Below, in pieces: positions 8,033-16,126 of a DNA stretch of 64,000 nt (its first letter is position 1; the number at the start of each line of letters is the position of its first letter). The position numbers and the translations under genes were made by a program. The notes beneath the pieces were generated by a model. It was not told the DNA's origin, made no database searches, and worked only from the letters and a program-made list of their open reading frames with translations. Source of the DNA: JAAFIP01 sp963775085. GTDB lineage: Bacteria; Pseudomonadota; Gammaproteobacteria; Burkholderiales; Burkholderiaceae_C. The stretch spans positions 372,001-436,000 of the forward strand of contig CAVZHO010000002.1 in assembly GCA_963775085.1 (NCBI GenBank), read 5' to 3'.

Positions 8033-8592
8033 ACGCATCCTCTCCCTTTGCGCATCGTTCACTTTGCTCTGCGCAGGCACGGCCAGCGCGCAGCTGAGCC
8101 CGCCCATCAAAGGCGGCACCCCGCTGGCGGGATCGTCCGCTACGGGCAGCGCCCGCAGCACCTGCAGGCATCGCCACAGGTACCGGCGCAGGCGTGCACA
8201 GCCCCAACAGCCCCATCGCCCCGCTGCCCATGCGCTCTGACGTGGTGCCCTGGTCGGTGCTGACCGACATCAAAACCAAGACCGAGAAAAATAAAATCAC
8301 GCCAGTATTCACCATGAGCCAATTGGCGCTGAACCAAAAGTCCCAGCGCCTGCAAGGCTTCATGATGCCGCTGGAGCCGGGCGAGAAGCAGCGCCACTTC
8401 TTGCTCACCTCGGTGCCCATGAGCTGCGGCTTTTGTACCCCCGGTGGCCCTGAGAGCATGGTCGAGGTGCGCACCAAAACCCCGGTCAAGTACACGCTGG
8501 AGCCGGTGGTGGTAGAGGGCAAGTTCGCCGTGCTGAGCGATGATCCGTACGGCCTGTACTACCGCATTTCTGACGCCGCTTCGGTGAAGTGA
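8022..8592 (+). pseudogene. DUF3299-like periplasmic protein, frameshifted
   Basis: The start encodes a clear signal peptide (MNTKRILSLCASFTLLCAG then ASAQ). The C-terminal part carries the conserved block FMMPLEPGEKQRHFLLTSVP and the motif SCGFCTPGGPESMVEV of DUF3299-type proteins, with a CxxC that may bind metal or be redox-active. The two parts are in different frames. Dropping one base near 8145-8165 (GCGCCCGCAG) restores a continuous Ala/Gly-rich linker. DUF3299 proteins often accompany an ABC exporter of the type encoded just upstream. It is the fourth gene in this region with one extra base. Confidence 0.7.
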
Positions 8593-8703
8593 CGGCGCGC
8601 GGGAGACGGCGCGAAGCGGCAGGTTACGCTTTTTCACTGCCCCCACGCAGAAATAATCCCGCCCAAACAGGCGATTGCGCCGCCTAGCCTGCACAATCAG
8701 GCC

Positions 8704-11211
8704 ATGTTTTCGCACGCCACCACTGATTCCGTTCTCGATTCGCCCGTTCCCGCATCCGCCCCGATGCCGCTCCTGCACAACCTCAACCCCGAGCAGCTCG
8801 CTGCTGTCACCTTGCCCGAGGCGCATGCCTTGATTCTGGCGGGCGCGGGCTCGGGCAAAACGCGGGTGCTCACCACCCGTATCGCCTGGCTCTTGCAAAC
8901 CGGGCAGATCTCGCCCGGCGGCGTGATGGCCGTCACCTTTACCAACAAGGCCGCCAAAGAGATGCTGCTGCGTCTTGGGTCCATGCTGCCGGTGAACGTG
9001 CGCGGTATGTGGATAGGCACCTTCCACGGCCTGTGCAACCGCTTTTTGCGGGCGCATTACAAAATGGCCGGGCTGCCGCAGTCGTTCGCCATTTTGGACA
9101 CGCAAGACCAGCTCTCGGCCATCAAGCGGCTGATGAAGCAGTTCAACGTCGACGAAGAGCGCTTTCCGCCCAAGCAGGTGATGTATTTCATCAGCGGTGC
9201 CAAGGAGGAGGGCGAGCGGCCCAAGGACATCAAGGTGCGCGACGACGAGACGCGCAAGAAGGTGGAACTGTACGAGCTGTACGAGGCGCAGTGCCAACGC
9301 GAGGGGGTGGTGGATTTTGGCGAGCTGATCTTGCGCAGCTACGAGGTGCTGCGGGATAACGCTCCGATCCGCGAGCATTACAACCGGCGCTTTCGCCATA
9401 TCCTGATTGACGAGTTTCAGGATACCAACAAGCTGCAATACGCCTGGATCAAGATGTTTTCGGGGCATAGTCCGCATGATATGGACATCAATAGCTCTCA
9501 AAACAGTAGCAAATCAACCGTGTTTGCGGTCGGTGATGACGACCAGAGCATCTACGCCTTTCGGGGTGCACGGGTAGGCAACATGGCCGACTTTGTGCGC
9601 GAATACCACGTTGCGCACCAGATCAAGCTGGAGGAAAACTACCGCAGTTACAGCAACATCTTGGACAGCGCCAACCAGCTGATTGCCCACAACACCAAGC
9701 GCCTGGGCAAAAACCTGCGCACCGCCCAAGGCCCCGGCGAGCCGGTGCGGGTGATGGAAAACCCCAGCGACTACGCCGAGGCGCAGTGGCTGGTGGAAGA
9801 GGTAAAAAACCTGCAACGCGACCAGGGCACCGAGCCGGGCTACAAACGCAGCGAGATCGCGGTGCTGTACCGCAGCAACGCGCAAAGCCGGGTGATAGAG
9901 ACCACACTGTTCAACGCCGGCGTGCCCTACCGCGTATATGGCGGGCTGCGCTTCTTTGAACGGGCCGAAATCAAAAATGCACTGGCCTACCTGCGCATTT
10001 TGGAGAACCCGCAGGACGACACCAGCTTCAGCCGGGTGGTGAACTTTCCGCCGCGCGGCATTGGCGCGCGCAGCCTGGAGCAGCTGCAAGATGCCGCCCG
10101 CGCCTCGGGCTGCTCGCTGCACGACGCGGTGAGCCTGGTGACGGGCAAGGCCGGGGCTTCTCTTGGCGGTTTTGTCGCCAAGATGGATGTGCTGCGCGAG
10201 AAAACCCAGGGTTGCAGCCTGCGGGAAATTATTGAACTGGTGCTAGACCATAGTGGGCTGATAGAGCACTACAAAAACGACAAAGAAGGTGCAGACCGGG
10301 TGGAGAACCTGGAAGAACTGGTGAGCGCCGCAGAGAGCTTTGTGACGCAAGAAGGCTTTGGCCGCGATGCGGTGGCCTTGCCGGTGGATGAAGTGGCTAA
10401 CGCGCCTAAACTGTCGTCTAGTTTGACGCAAAGTCCGGCGAGTCAGGGCCTGGATTCCCAAGCCGACGCCGACCGCGAGGCCGCCGGCATCGTCAACCAA
10501 GACACGGGAGAGACCATGTCCCCGCTGGCTGCGTTCCTTACCCACGCCGCCTTGGAGTCTGGCGACAACCAGGCCCAGGCAGGCCAGGACGCGGTCCAGA
10601 TGATGACGGTGCACAGCTCCAAAGGCCTGGAGTTTGACGCGGTGTTTATCACCGGCCTGGAAGAGGGCCTGTTCCCGCACGAGAACTCCATGAGCGACCA
10701 CGACGGCCTGGAGGAAGAGCGCCGCCTGATGTACGTAGCCATCACCCGCGCCCGCAAACGCCTGTACCTCAGCCTGGCGCAAACCCGCATGCTGCATGGG
10801 CAAACACGCTACAACATCAAGAGCCGGTTTCTGGAAGAGCTGCCCGAAGCGGCTTTGAAATGGATTACACCGAAAAACGCCGGTTTTGGCTCGGGCTTCA
10901 ACACCCAGGCCAGCTACGGCACCGGCTACGGGCAAAGCGGCCGCAGTAACCCCTACGCTACTCATTCAGGAGCTGCTCACGCAAGTAATGATTGGGCTAA
11001 GGGCGGTTTTGCCTCCGGCCCCGTGCCCAAGCAAGCCGCCGCGCCCAGCCACGGCATTGCGGCGGGTATGCAGGTGTTTCACGCCAAATTTGGCGAAGGT
11101 GCGGTGATCAGCGTGGAGGGTGTGGGCGACGATGCACGGGCCCAGGTCAAGTTTGGTCGCCACGGCATCAAATGGTTAGCGCTGAGCATCGCTAAATTAA
11201 CCCCGGTGTAG
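8704..11211 (+). CDS. uvrD: UvrD/PcrA-type DNA helicase
   Basis: A superfamily-1 3'-5' DNA helicase used in nucleotide-excision and mismatch repair. The 835-residue protein has Walker A AGAGSGKT (near residue 46), motif Ia TFTNKAA, the Walker B region LIDEFQDTN (near 237), motif III GDDDQSIYAFRG (near 277), motif IV LEENYRS, motif V TVHSSKGLEFDAVF and motif VI YVAITRARKRLYL. The C-terminal Tudor-like tail 'GEGAVISVEGVGDDARAQVKF' is present. Two stretches look like in-frame insertions of the interspersed repeat: just before motif III (9470-9510) and in the C-terminal linker (10957-11013). Ten residues after Walker B are unusual (MDINSSQNSSKS). The start ATG has no strong ribosome site. Confidence 0.95.
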   Translation: MFSHATTDSVLDSPVPASAPMPLLHNLNPEQLAAVTLPEAHALILAGAGSGKTRVLTTRIAWLLQTGQISPGGVMAVTFTNKAAKEMLLRLGSMLPVNVRGMWIGTFHGLCNRFLRAHYKMAGLPQSFAILDTQDQLSAIKRLMKQFNVDEERFPPKQVMYFISGAKEEGERPKDIKVRDDETRKKVELYELYEAQCQREGVVDFGELILRSYEVLRDNAPIREHYNRRFRHILIDEFQDTNKLQYAWIKMFSGHSPHDMDINSSQNSSKSTVFAVGDDDQSIYAFRGARVGNMADFVREYHVAHQIKLEENYRSYSNILDSANQLIAHNTKRLGKNLRTAQGPGEPVRVMENPSDYAEAQWLVEEVKNLQRDQGTEPGYKRSEIAVLYRSNAQSRVIETTLFNAGVPYRVYGGLRFFERAEIKNALAYLRILENPQDDTSFSRVVNFPPRGIGARSLEQLQDAARASGCSLHDAVSLVTGKAGASLGGFVAKMDVLREKTQGCSLREIIELVLDHSGLIEHYKNDKEGADRVENLEELVSAAESFVTQEGFGRDAVALPVDEVANAPKLSSSLTQSPASQGLDSQADADREAAGIVNQDTGETMSPLAAFLTHAALESGDNQAQAGQDAVQMMTVHSSKGLEFDAVFITGLEEGLFPHENSMSDHDGLEEERRLMYVAITRARKRLYLSLAQTRMLHGQTRYNIKSRFLEELPEAALKWITPKNAGFGSGFNTQASYGTGYGQSGRSNPYATHSGAAHASNDWAKGGFASGPVPKQAAAPSHGIAAGMQVFHAKFGEGAVISVEGVGDDARAQVKFGRHGIKWLALSIAKLTPV
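9470..9510 (-). repeat. Interspersed repeat copy in uvrD (reverse)
   Basis: Read on the minus strand it begins GCTACTGTTTTGAGAGCT, matching the GCTACT..N..TGATAGCT start of the family. It encodes the Ser/Asn-rich segment between 'MFSGHSP' and 'VFAVGDDDQS', where UvrD proteins are normally continuous. The match is shorter and weaker than other copies. Confidence 0.4.
10957..11013 (+). repeat. Interspersed repeat copy in uvrD linker
   Basis: GCTACTCATTCAGGAGCTGC followed by TCACGCAAGTAATGATTGGG and CTAAGGGCGGTTTTGCC. It shares the GCTACT, AGCTGCT, CGC and CTA(A/T)GGGC blocks at the same spacing as the copy at 3187-3243. It is in frame within the variable linker before the C-terminal domain (YATHSGAAHASNDWAKGG). 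Confidence 0.55.
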
Positions 11212-11290
11212 TGTTAAAAGCAAGCAGATACCGTAGGCTGTTCATACTTGGCCGATGAATGAGGCCTCTTTCAGCAAAATACGAACCAAC

Positions 11291-12118
11291 TTACTTTACG
11301 CCAGAGCATGCTTTCCACGTGCTGTCTCCAAGCGCTGCAAGGTCACGCTGAAGGTTAGCTTGCGCTTCTCGAGCGACAATCAAGTTTATCAAGTTCAACT
11401 GTACCACGGTGAACTGATCCGTCATGGAAGTGAAGTTCTTTTTGAGCGTTGCTAGGTGTTGCTTTGACGCTAGTGTTTTGGCAGGGTTGATTCGCAATTC
11501 AGAGTTACCATTAGTCATTGCGGCAAGAATCTCTCTAAACGAATTGACATCTTTTCCGAGTTGGAATGATGCTTCTATATCTAAACCATTGAGAGTAAGA
11601 AGTTCTGCCGCACTCTTGCCAATGCGCTGTGTCAACATAGTCAACCAGCCAGCGGCCGATATTCGTGTTGGTGCAGCTTTATCCGCCAGTTCCTCGGTGA
11701 AGGCATTTTGCGATGCTTCTAGTGCTTGGCTAGATAGTTGACGCAGAAGTTGTGCGGCACGATTTACCCTGAGAACTACTTCCTTTTGGGTCAGAAACAA
11801 ACCTGCGTTTTGCTTGATTCTTGAAACTAGTGGAGACTGATCTTGGTCTGATAAGCTTGAGGCAAGGCGACTCAGATTTGCTGTCTCAACCGCCGCAGCT
11901 TGAATTGCGCTCTCGTCGCCCAGCATTGCAGCTGGGAGCGCAGCTCTCAACGCACCAGCTGTCGCGGCGACTTGACAGGCGTGAAGCACTCGTTGTGACT
12001 CCTGTTGTTCCTGGGAGCTGGTTATTTGTGGTGTTGCCGCTGACAGAGTAGGCAGAAATGCGCAGCCCACGATCAGAAGTGAAGAAATTGCTACAGAGAT
12101 GGAGGGACGAATTTTCAT
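11291..12118 (-). CDS. Free-standing PilJ-like periplasmic sensor domain
   Basis: 275 residues with a signal peptide (AISSLLIVGCAFLPTLSAA). The mature part resembles the periplasmic region of the type IV pilus chemoreceptor PilJ: 'RVNRAAQLLRQLSSQALEAS', then 'ISAAGWLTMLTQRIGKSAAELL', 'LGKDVNSFREILAAMTNGNSEL' and a final 'NLIVAREAQANLQ'. There is no membrane anchor after the domain, no HAMP and no methyl-accepting signalling domain, so it cannot signal like PilJ. It may be a soluble ligand-binding or decoy protein, or the relic of a longer receptor. It is convergent with uvrD and has no operon partner. Confidence 0.7.
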   Translation of the reverse strand: MKIRPSISVAISSLLIVGCAFLPTLSAATPQITSSQEQQESQRVLHACQVAATAGALRAALPAAMLGDESAIQAAAVETANLSRLASSLSDQDQSPLVSRIKQNAGLFLTQKEVVLRVNRAAQLLRQLSSQALEASQNAFTEELADKAAPTRISAAGWLTMLTQRIGKSAAELLTLNGLDIEASFQLGKDVNSFREILAAMTNGNSELRINPAKTLASKQHLATLKKNFTSMTDQFTVVQLNLINLIVAREAQANLQRDLAALGDSTWKACSGVK

Positions 12119-12729
12119 TTAGTGCGACTAAGAGGCCTACCGATTAGAGTTTATCTGCTGCAAGACCGAGCCGAATGAAATCATGAGCGCATCCCAGGGC
12201 AGATAAACCATGTTGAACTGAACCCTGCGGTTGGTAGCGGGTAATGAGGATGAAATCTTCAGCTCCTCAGATGGGATAAATTGTGGCACACATTAGAGTA
12301 CTTTTGAGGAGGTAATGTGCGGACGGTGTAGGTTTTCAAGCTATTTTTCCCTACATTTTAAATAGCTGCTTACGCTATATTTCATTGGGCTACAGGCTAA
12401 TTTGTCAGGTAAAACGAGGGCATAAAAGGTATTTGCCGGCTGCGTACCATCCGGCCAGTTTGGCGGGTGGTGAACGGGCTTGGGATGAAAAATCTGGAGC
12501 AAGGCGCGCTCACGGTCTCAAGAGTGTTGCTTCGGTATTCGCGTGTTTGCAGAAGATTTTTGCAGCACAAGCTCTTCACCGCCCGCTAGCTAACCAAGGT
12601 GGAACCGGCCTCTTCAACTTTCATCACACAACAACCACCTTTCAGGTAACAGACCAAGAGCGCACCTGGGGTTGAACTTATGCCCTCAATTCGATCCTAA
12701 CCAGTGCCGTCTTTTCAAGGAGATTGACG
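12119..12729. other. 611-base gene-free region
   Basis: Lies between the divergent PilJ-like and TPR genes. An AGGAGG at 12307-12312 precedes a 16-codon ORF that does not resemble a gene. A repeat-family copy occupies about 12354-12404. An open frame at 12385-12675 has no recognisable content and unusual composition, so it is not called. Promoters for both flanking genes must lie here, but none stands out. Confidence 0.5.
12354..12404 (+). repeat. Interspersed repeat copy, intergenic
   Basis: The sequence TTTTAAATAGCTGCTTACGC is followed by TATATTTCATTGGGCTACAG and GCTAATTT. The ATAGCTGCTTACGC and ATTGGGCTA..GGC blocks match the uvrD linker copy at 10957-11013 in order and spacing. Confidence 0.55.
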
Positions 12730-13209
12730 ATGACCCAGATGCCTAGATTACCCTTTGCACATCACCTGCTCGCCCTCGGTTTGGCTTGCGCTTGTTGGGC
12801 CAGTCTGGCAGCTGACAGTGCGCCCGAGCCCACGGTGAGTGAGCGGCTGGTTAACGCACGCACAGCGATAAAAAATCAAAGCTGGAGGAACGCGCTGTTT
12901 GAACTGAACACCGCCCTCAGAAGCGAGCCTAAAAATGCCGATGTGCATAACCTGCTGGGCTACACCCATCGCAAGCAGGCACGGCCTAATTTACCTAAAG
13001 CCTTTGAGCACTACAAAATGGCGTTGCAACTCAACCCGCAGCACAAGGGTGCGCATGAGTACATTGGCGAGGCCTATTTGATGGATAAAAAGCCAGACGA
13101 AGCGGCTAAACATTTAGCGACACTGGAAACCCTTTGCGGCAATACCCGTTGCGAAGAATACGTGGACCTGGCCAAGTCCATCGCCGATTACCGCGCCAGC
13201 ACCAAATAG
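12730..13209 (+). CDS. Exported TPR-repeat protein
   Basis: 159 residues. A signal peptide (HHLLALGLACACWASLAADS) is followed by helical pairs typical of tetratricopeptide repeats: 'ARTAIKNQSWRNALFELNTAL', 'ADVHNLLGYTHRKQARPNLPKAFEHYKMALQLNPQH' and 'AHEYIGEAYLMDKKPDEAAKHLATLE'. A CGNTRC pair near the end could form a disulfide. TPR domains mediate protein-protein contacts. The ATG at 12730 is chosen over a TTG at 12724 because AAGGAG lies 7 bases upstream. It is convergent with the FecR-domain gene 3 bases away. Confidence 0.85.
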   Translation: MTQMPRLPFAHHLLALGLACACWASLAADSAPEPTVSERLVNARTAIKNQSWRNALFELNTALRSEPKNADVHNLLGYTHRKQARPNLPKAFEHYKMALQLNPQHKGAHEYIGEAYLMDKKPDEAAKHLATLETLCGNTRCEEYVDLAKSIADYRASTK

Positions 13210-13212
13210 CTG

Positions 13213-13974
13213 TTAAGGGCCGCGATAGATAGATGCCGGGTTGACCCCCTCAACGTTGTCGTCCATATAGCCGCGGCCATCGTACTTGCCCTTCTTACCC
13301 ATGATTTGCCAATTGGTGCGCTGGGCTATCAGGCGGGCTAAATACTCCATTTCGGCATCCAGATGGTTCAGTGCTCTGGCGGGCGTGATGTAGCGGCCCA
13401 CGATCTCTCGGGGCTCAGCCCAAAAGGACTGGTGAAAGTCAGACCGGCTGAGTTGCCGGTCGTTGCCAGCGCCCAATTCCACTACCCCATAGCAATTGCA
13501 GAAGTAGCTGCGGTTATCCTGGTTGGGGAGCACTTCGGTGTACACCCCCGTGCCGCGTATGCCTGCCGTGAGGGTGGGGGTGATGATGCGGCGGTTGTGG
13601 CCCTTGCCCCACACGCTGGCGATGCCACCGGAAATCAGGCGCAATACGCTCACCACATTCAAGGTGGCACCGCGCTCAACGATCAAGCGCGAGTTTTGCC
13701 GTACCTGAAAGGCGGCGGTGCCAATCACAAATATCAAATTACTGCCCGGGCCCGTCGCGATGGCATCGCCGGTCTGGATGGTTTGCTGGGGCAACAAACG
13801 CCGCCCGTTCACCTCCACATCACCCACCAGCTCGACTACGTTGCTACTTTGCTGGGCGTGCGCAGCAGAATAACCACCCATGGCGGTCCAGGCGGCTGCG
13901 GCGCTTAAAAAGCTGCGCCGTTGGTACCAGGTCACTTCGTCTTCAGTGCGGCCTTGCAGAATGTGCTGTTCCAT
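13213..13974 (-). CDS. FecR-domain exported protein (complete copy)
   Basis: 253 residues. The N-terminus carries a Tat-like signal (QRRSFLSAAAAWTAMGGYSAAHAQ). The FecR domain follows: 'VVELVGDVEVNGRRLLPQQTIQTGDAIATGPGSNLIFVIG', 'FQVRQNSRLIV', 'LRLISGGIASVW' and 'ITPTLTAGIRGTGVY'. No sigma factor or TonB receptor is nearby, so it is not a classical iron-citrate regulator. FecR-fold proteins of this secreted type are common beside polysaccharide or adhesion genes in betaproteobacteria. A truncated paralogue lies at 15643-15910. The C-terminal ~100 residues (SFWAEPREIVGRYITPARAL) are not recognised. Confidence 0.82.
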   Translation of the reverse strand: MEQHILQGRTEDEVTWYQRRSFLSAAAAWTAMGGYSAAHAQQSSNVVELVGDVEVNGRRLLPQQTIQTGDAIATGPGSNLIFVIGTAAFQVRQNSRLIVERGATLNVVSVLRLISGGIASVWGKGHNRRIITPTLTAGIRGTGVYTEVLPNQDNRSYFCNCYGVVELGAGNDRQLSRSDFHQSFWAEPREIVGRYITPARALNHLDAEMEYLARLIAQRTNWQIMGKKGKYDGRGYMDDNVEGVNPASIYRGP

Positions 13975-14019
13975 GGGGTTTGCTCCGTTGGGGGGATATT
14001 GGAAATTATGCGGCTTGGG

Positions 14020-14817
14020 TCAGGTTTTTGGTGGCACGGTCATGTCTGAAAGGGCTTCATGCACAAAACTATCACGAAATGTAAAGTAAATGGAGCTAAA
14101 AAACATCACTGCTATGGTCAGCGCCAAGCCTACCATGATAGCCCCGGTGGCCTCGGCCATGCCCAGCAGGGTAAACACCACCACGATCATCAGACTGGAA
14201 AAAGCAAAAACAGCCCCCCAGGCCAGGGCATACAGACAATAGGCACCCAAGTTGCGCAGGCAGGCGATCAGGCTGAAAAACAGCGCCTTGGTGGGCGGCA
14301 CGCCATACCAATGCACCAGCGCAGGCGCATGCCAAAACAGCAGCGACAAAGGGATGTACAGCACCAGGGCCACCCTGGCGGCTGTTTGCAGTCCACTGTC
14401 TTGCATCATCTCTTTGCTCAAAGGGCCGCCCAATAGATACAGGTTGGCAAATTTGCCGTCGTCGATCAACCAGGTCACGCCCATGATCAATAAAATGCCC
14501 GCAGCATAGAGCAAGCCCAGTACCAGCATGGACTGCCTGCGCGCTTTGTCGCTGCGAAAAGCGGTGGCCAAGACTTTGGGCATGGGGAACTTGCCGTTGT
14601 GCGCGTCCAGCGTACCGACCATCAAACCCAGGGTGGCCGCAGGCAGTAGTGCCAGAGCCAATACGCTGCCGACGACAGGAACGGCGGTCATCACCGATAC
14701 CACGGCCATGAAGATGAAAAACAGGCCACCCAGCGCAATGGGTTGCTTGAAAAAGGTTTGTATCCCCAGCTTGACCCAGAGGATGCCGGTACTGGCGGGA
14801 ACGATGTTTAGTTTCAT
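14020..14817 (-). CDS. BPSS1780-family membrane protein, copy A
   Basis: 265 residues with about six membrane segments, for example 'IALGGLFFIFMAVVSVMTAVP', 'LALALLPAATLGLMVGTL', 'MLVLGLLYAAGILLIMGVTW' and 'CLYALAWGAVFAFSSLMIVVVF'. It matches the BPSS1780 family, which is restricted to beta- and some gammaproteobacteria and has no known function. It is one of two copies; copy B lies at 19380-20174. The two share nearly identical tracts, such as the 'LFWHAPALVHWYGVPPTKALFFSLIACLRN' segment, separated by diverged ones. It sits between truncated thrB and the FecR gene as part of a decayed duplication. It appears intact. Confidence 0.85.
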   Translation of the reverse strand: MKLNIVPASTGILWVKLGIQTFFKQPIALGGLFFIFMAVVSVMTAVPVVGSVLALALLPAATLGLMVGTLDAHNGKFPMPKVLATAFRSDKARRQSMLVLGLLYAAGILLIMGVTWLIDDGKFANLYLLGGPLSKEMMQDSGLQTAARVALVLYIPLSLLFWHAPALVHWYGVPPTKALFFSLIACLRNLGAYCLYALAWGAVFAFSSLMIVVVFTLLGMAEATGAIMVGLALTIAVMFFSSIYFTFRDSFVHEALSDMTVPPKT

Positions 14818-14826
14818 GGTGAGGGG

Positions 14827-15642
14827 CTAGTTGACAGTTGCAATGACCCGTGCGCGCAGTACGCGCTCAAAATGGGTCGGGTCGTGGGCGGTGAGCATGG
14901 CCGCATCGCGTGGCAGGTGCAAGTCCCACAGGCGCGAGAGCCAAAAGCGCAGCGCCCCGGCGCGCAGCAGGGCGGGCAATAGCTGCCGTTCGGCTTTGGC
15001 CAGCGGGCGCGCGGCGTGATAGGCCTGCACCATGGCGGCCTCGCGCCTCGCATCGTGTTGCCCGGTCTTCGGGTCAATGCACCAGTCATTCAGGCTCACA
15101 GCCAAATCAAACAGCCAGGTATCGACACCAGCAAAATAAAAATCGAAAAAGCCGGTGAGGGTGTCGCCTTCAAACAGTACGTTGTCACGAAACAAATCGG
15201 CATGCACCACGCCGCGCGGCAGGGCCGCGTAGGCGCTGCTGGCGTGGATGTGGTTTTGGTAGGCCAGCTCGCTTTGGATCAGCGCCGCCTGGCTGGGGGT
15301 AAGAAAGGGCAGCACGATGGGCACCGTGGCGTTCCACCAGGGCAGGGCGCGCAAGTTGGGCTGGTTACGGGCAAAGTCCCGGCCAGCAAGGTGCATGCGG
15401 GCCAGCATCTCGCCCACCGCTGCGCAGTGGCCGGCGCTGGGCTGCAACTGGCTTTTGCCTTGCAGCTTGTTGACCACGGCGGCTGGTTTGCCCAGCACGG
15501 TCAGCAAAATGTCGCCGCTTTGGTTGGCCTGCGGGTCGGGCACGGGGATGCCGCGCTGCGCCAGGTGCTTCATCAGGTGCAAATAAAACGGCAGTTGCTC
15601 GGCGGTCAGGCGCTCAAACAGCGTCAGCACGTAGTCGCCCCT
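14827..15642 (-). pseudogene. 5'-truncated duplicate of thrB
   Basis: Nearly identical to the C-terminal 267 codons of the complete homoserine kinase gene at 20184-21128, including third codon positions. The first ~48 codons are missing. Homology stops at about 15642, where the sequence switches to the FecR-like fragment. A GTG at 15630 could start a 267-residue product (LTLFERLTAEQLPF...) that still contains the HADLFRDN and FDFYFAG motifs but lacks the nucleotide-binding N-lobe strands. It would not be a functional kinase on family grounds. A few substitutions relative to the full copy include a changed C-terminus (RVIATVN instead of RIANFN). Confidence 0.85.
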
Positions 15643-15910
15643 GAAACGCAGCGTTCCCGACGACGAAAATCAGGTTGCTGCCCCGCCCGGTGGCAATGGC
15701 ATCGCCCGTCTGGATGGTTTGCTGTGGCAGCAGGCGGCGGCCATTCACCTCCACATCCCCTTGGAGCTCTACCACATTGCTGCGCTGCTGGGCTTGGGCG
15801 GCGCCATATCCGCCCATCGCTGTCCAGGCTGCGGCAGCGCTTAAAAAGCTGCGGCGCTGAAACCAGGTGACTTCGCGTTCCGTGTGACCTTGCAAACTGT
15901 GCTGTTCCAT
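15643..15910 (-). pseudogene. FecR-domain fragment fused to truncated thrB
   Basis: Encodes the first ~89 residues of a paralogue of the FecR-domain protein at 13213-13974: MEQHSLQGHTEREVTWFQRR and the Tat-like signal, then 'VVELQGDVEVNGRRLLPQQT'. After 'GNAAFQ' the homology ends and the frame runs eight codons into truncated thrB before stopping at 15614. The breakpoint lies at a shared CCTGAAA. It is the right-hand edge of a tandem duplication join. A start codon and upstream region are kept, so the fragment may still be transcribed across the join. Confidence 0.8.
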
Positions 15911-16020
15911 GGGGTACTCCGGTGTGGTGTGCGCGTATTATGCGTTGAGCCCGAGGGCTTTTGCTGGTATATGATAAGCCTACTCGCTAGCTTGTAGCGT
16001 AACCTTGGACGTGAGGGGCA

Positions 16021-16038
16021 AATTTTCGGCGGAAAATT
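16021..16038. promoter_or_regulatory. Inverted repeat upstream of the SLBB gene
   Basis: AATTTTC-GGCG-GAAAATT, with perfect 7-base arms and a 4-base spacer. It lies in the 216-base divergent region between the FecR fragment and the large SLBB gene (start 16127). It could be a repressor or activator site. The corresponding site is absent before the complete FecR gene, whose upstream region was deleted. Confidence 0.35.
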
Positions 16039-16126
16039 GACGGCTTCTCACTATTGCCTATATTGATTGATGATCTGGCTAATTGCGATTGAATTGACGC
16101 AAGGGCTTTTTCAATAGTAAAACACC

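Noticed and set aside
8140..9501. 453-codon open frame on the minus strand over the DUF3299-like gene and uvrD
   Set aside because: It is the complement of genuine UvrD motifs in a GC-rich gene, and its protein is rich in His, Arg and Leu without domain signs.
12385..12675. 96-codon frame in the gap before the TPR gene
   Set aside because: It begins inside a repeat copy, lacks a ribosome site and has no recognisable features.
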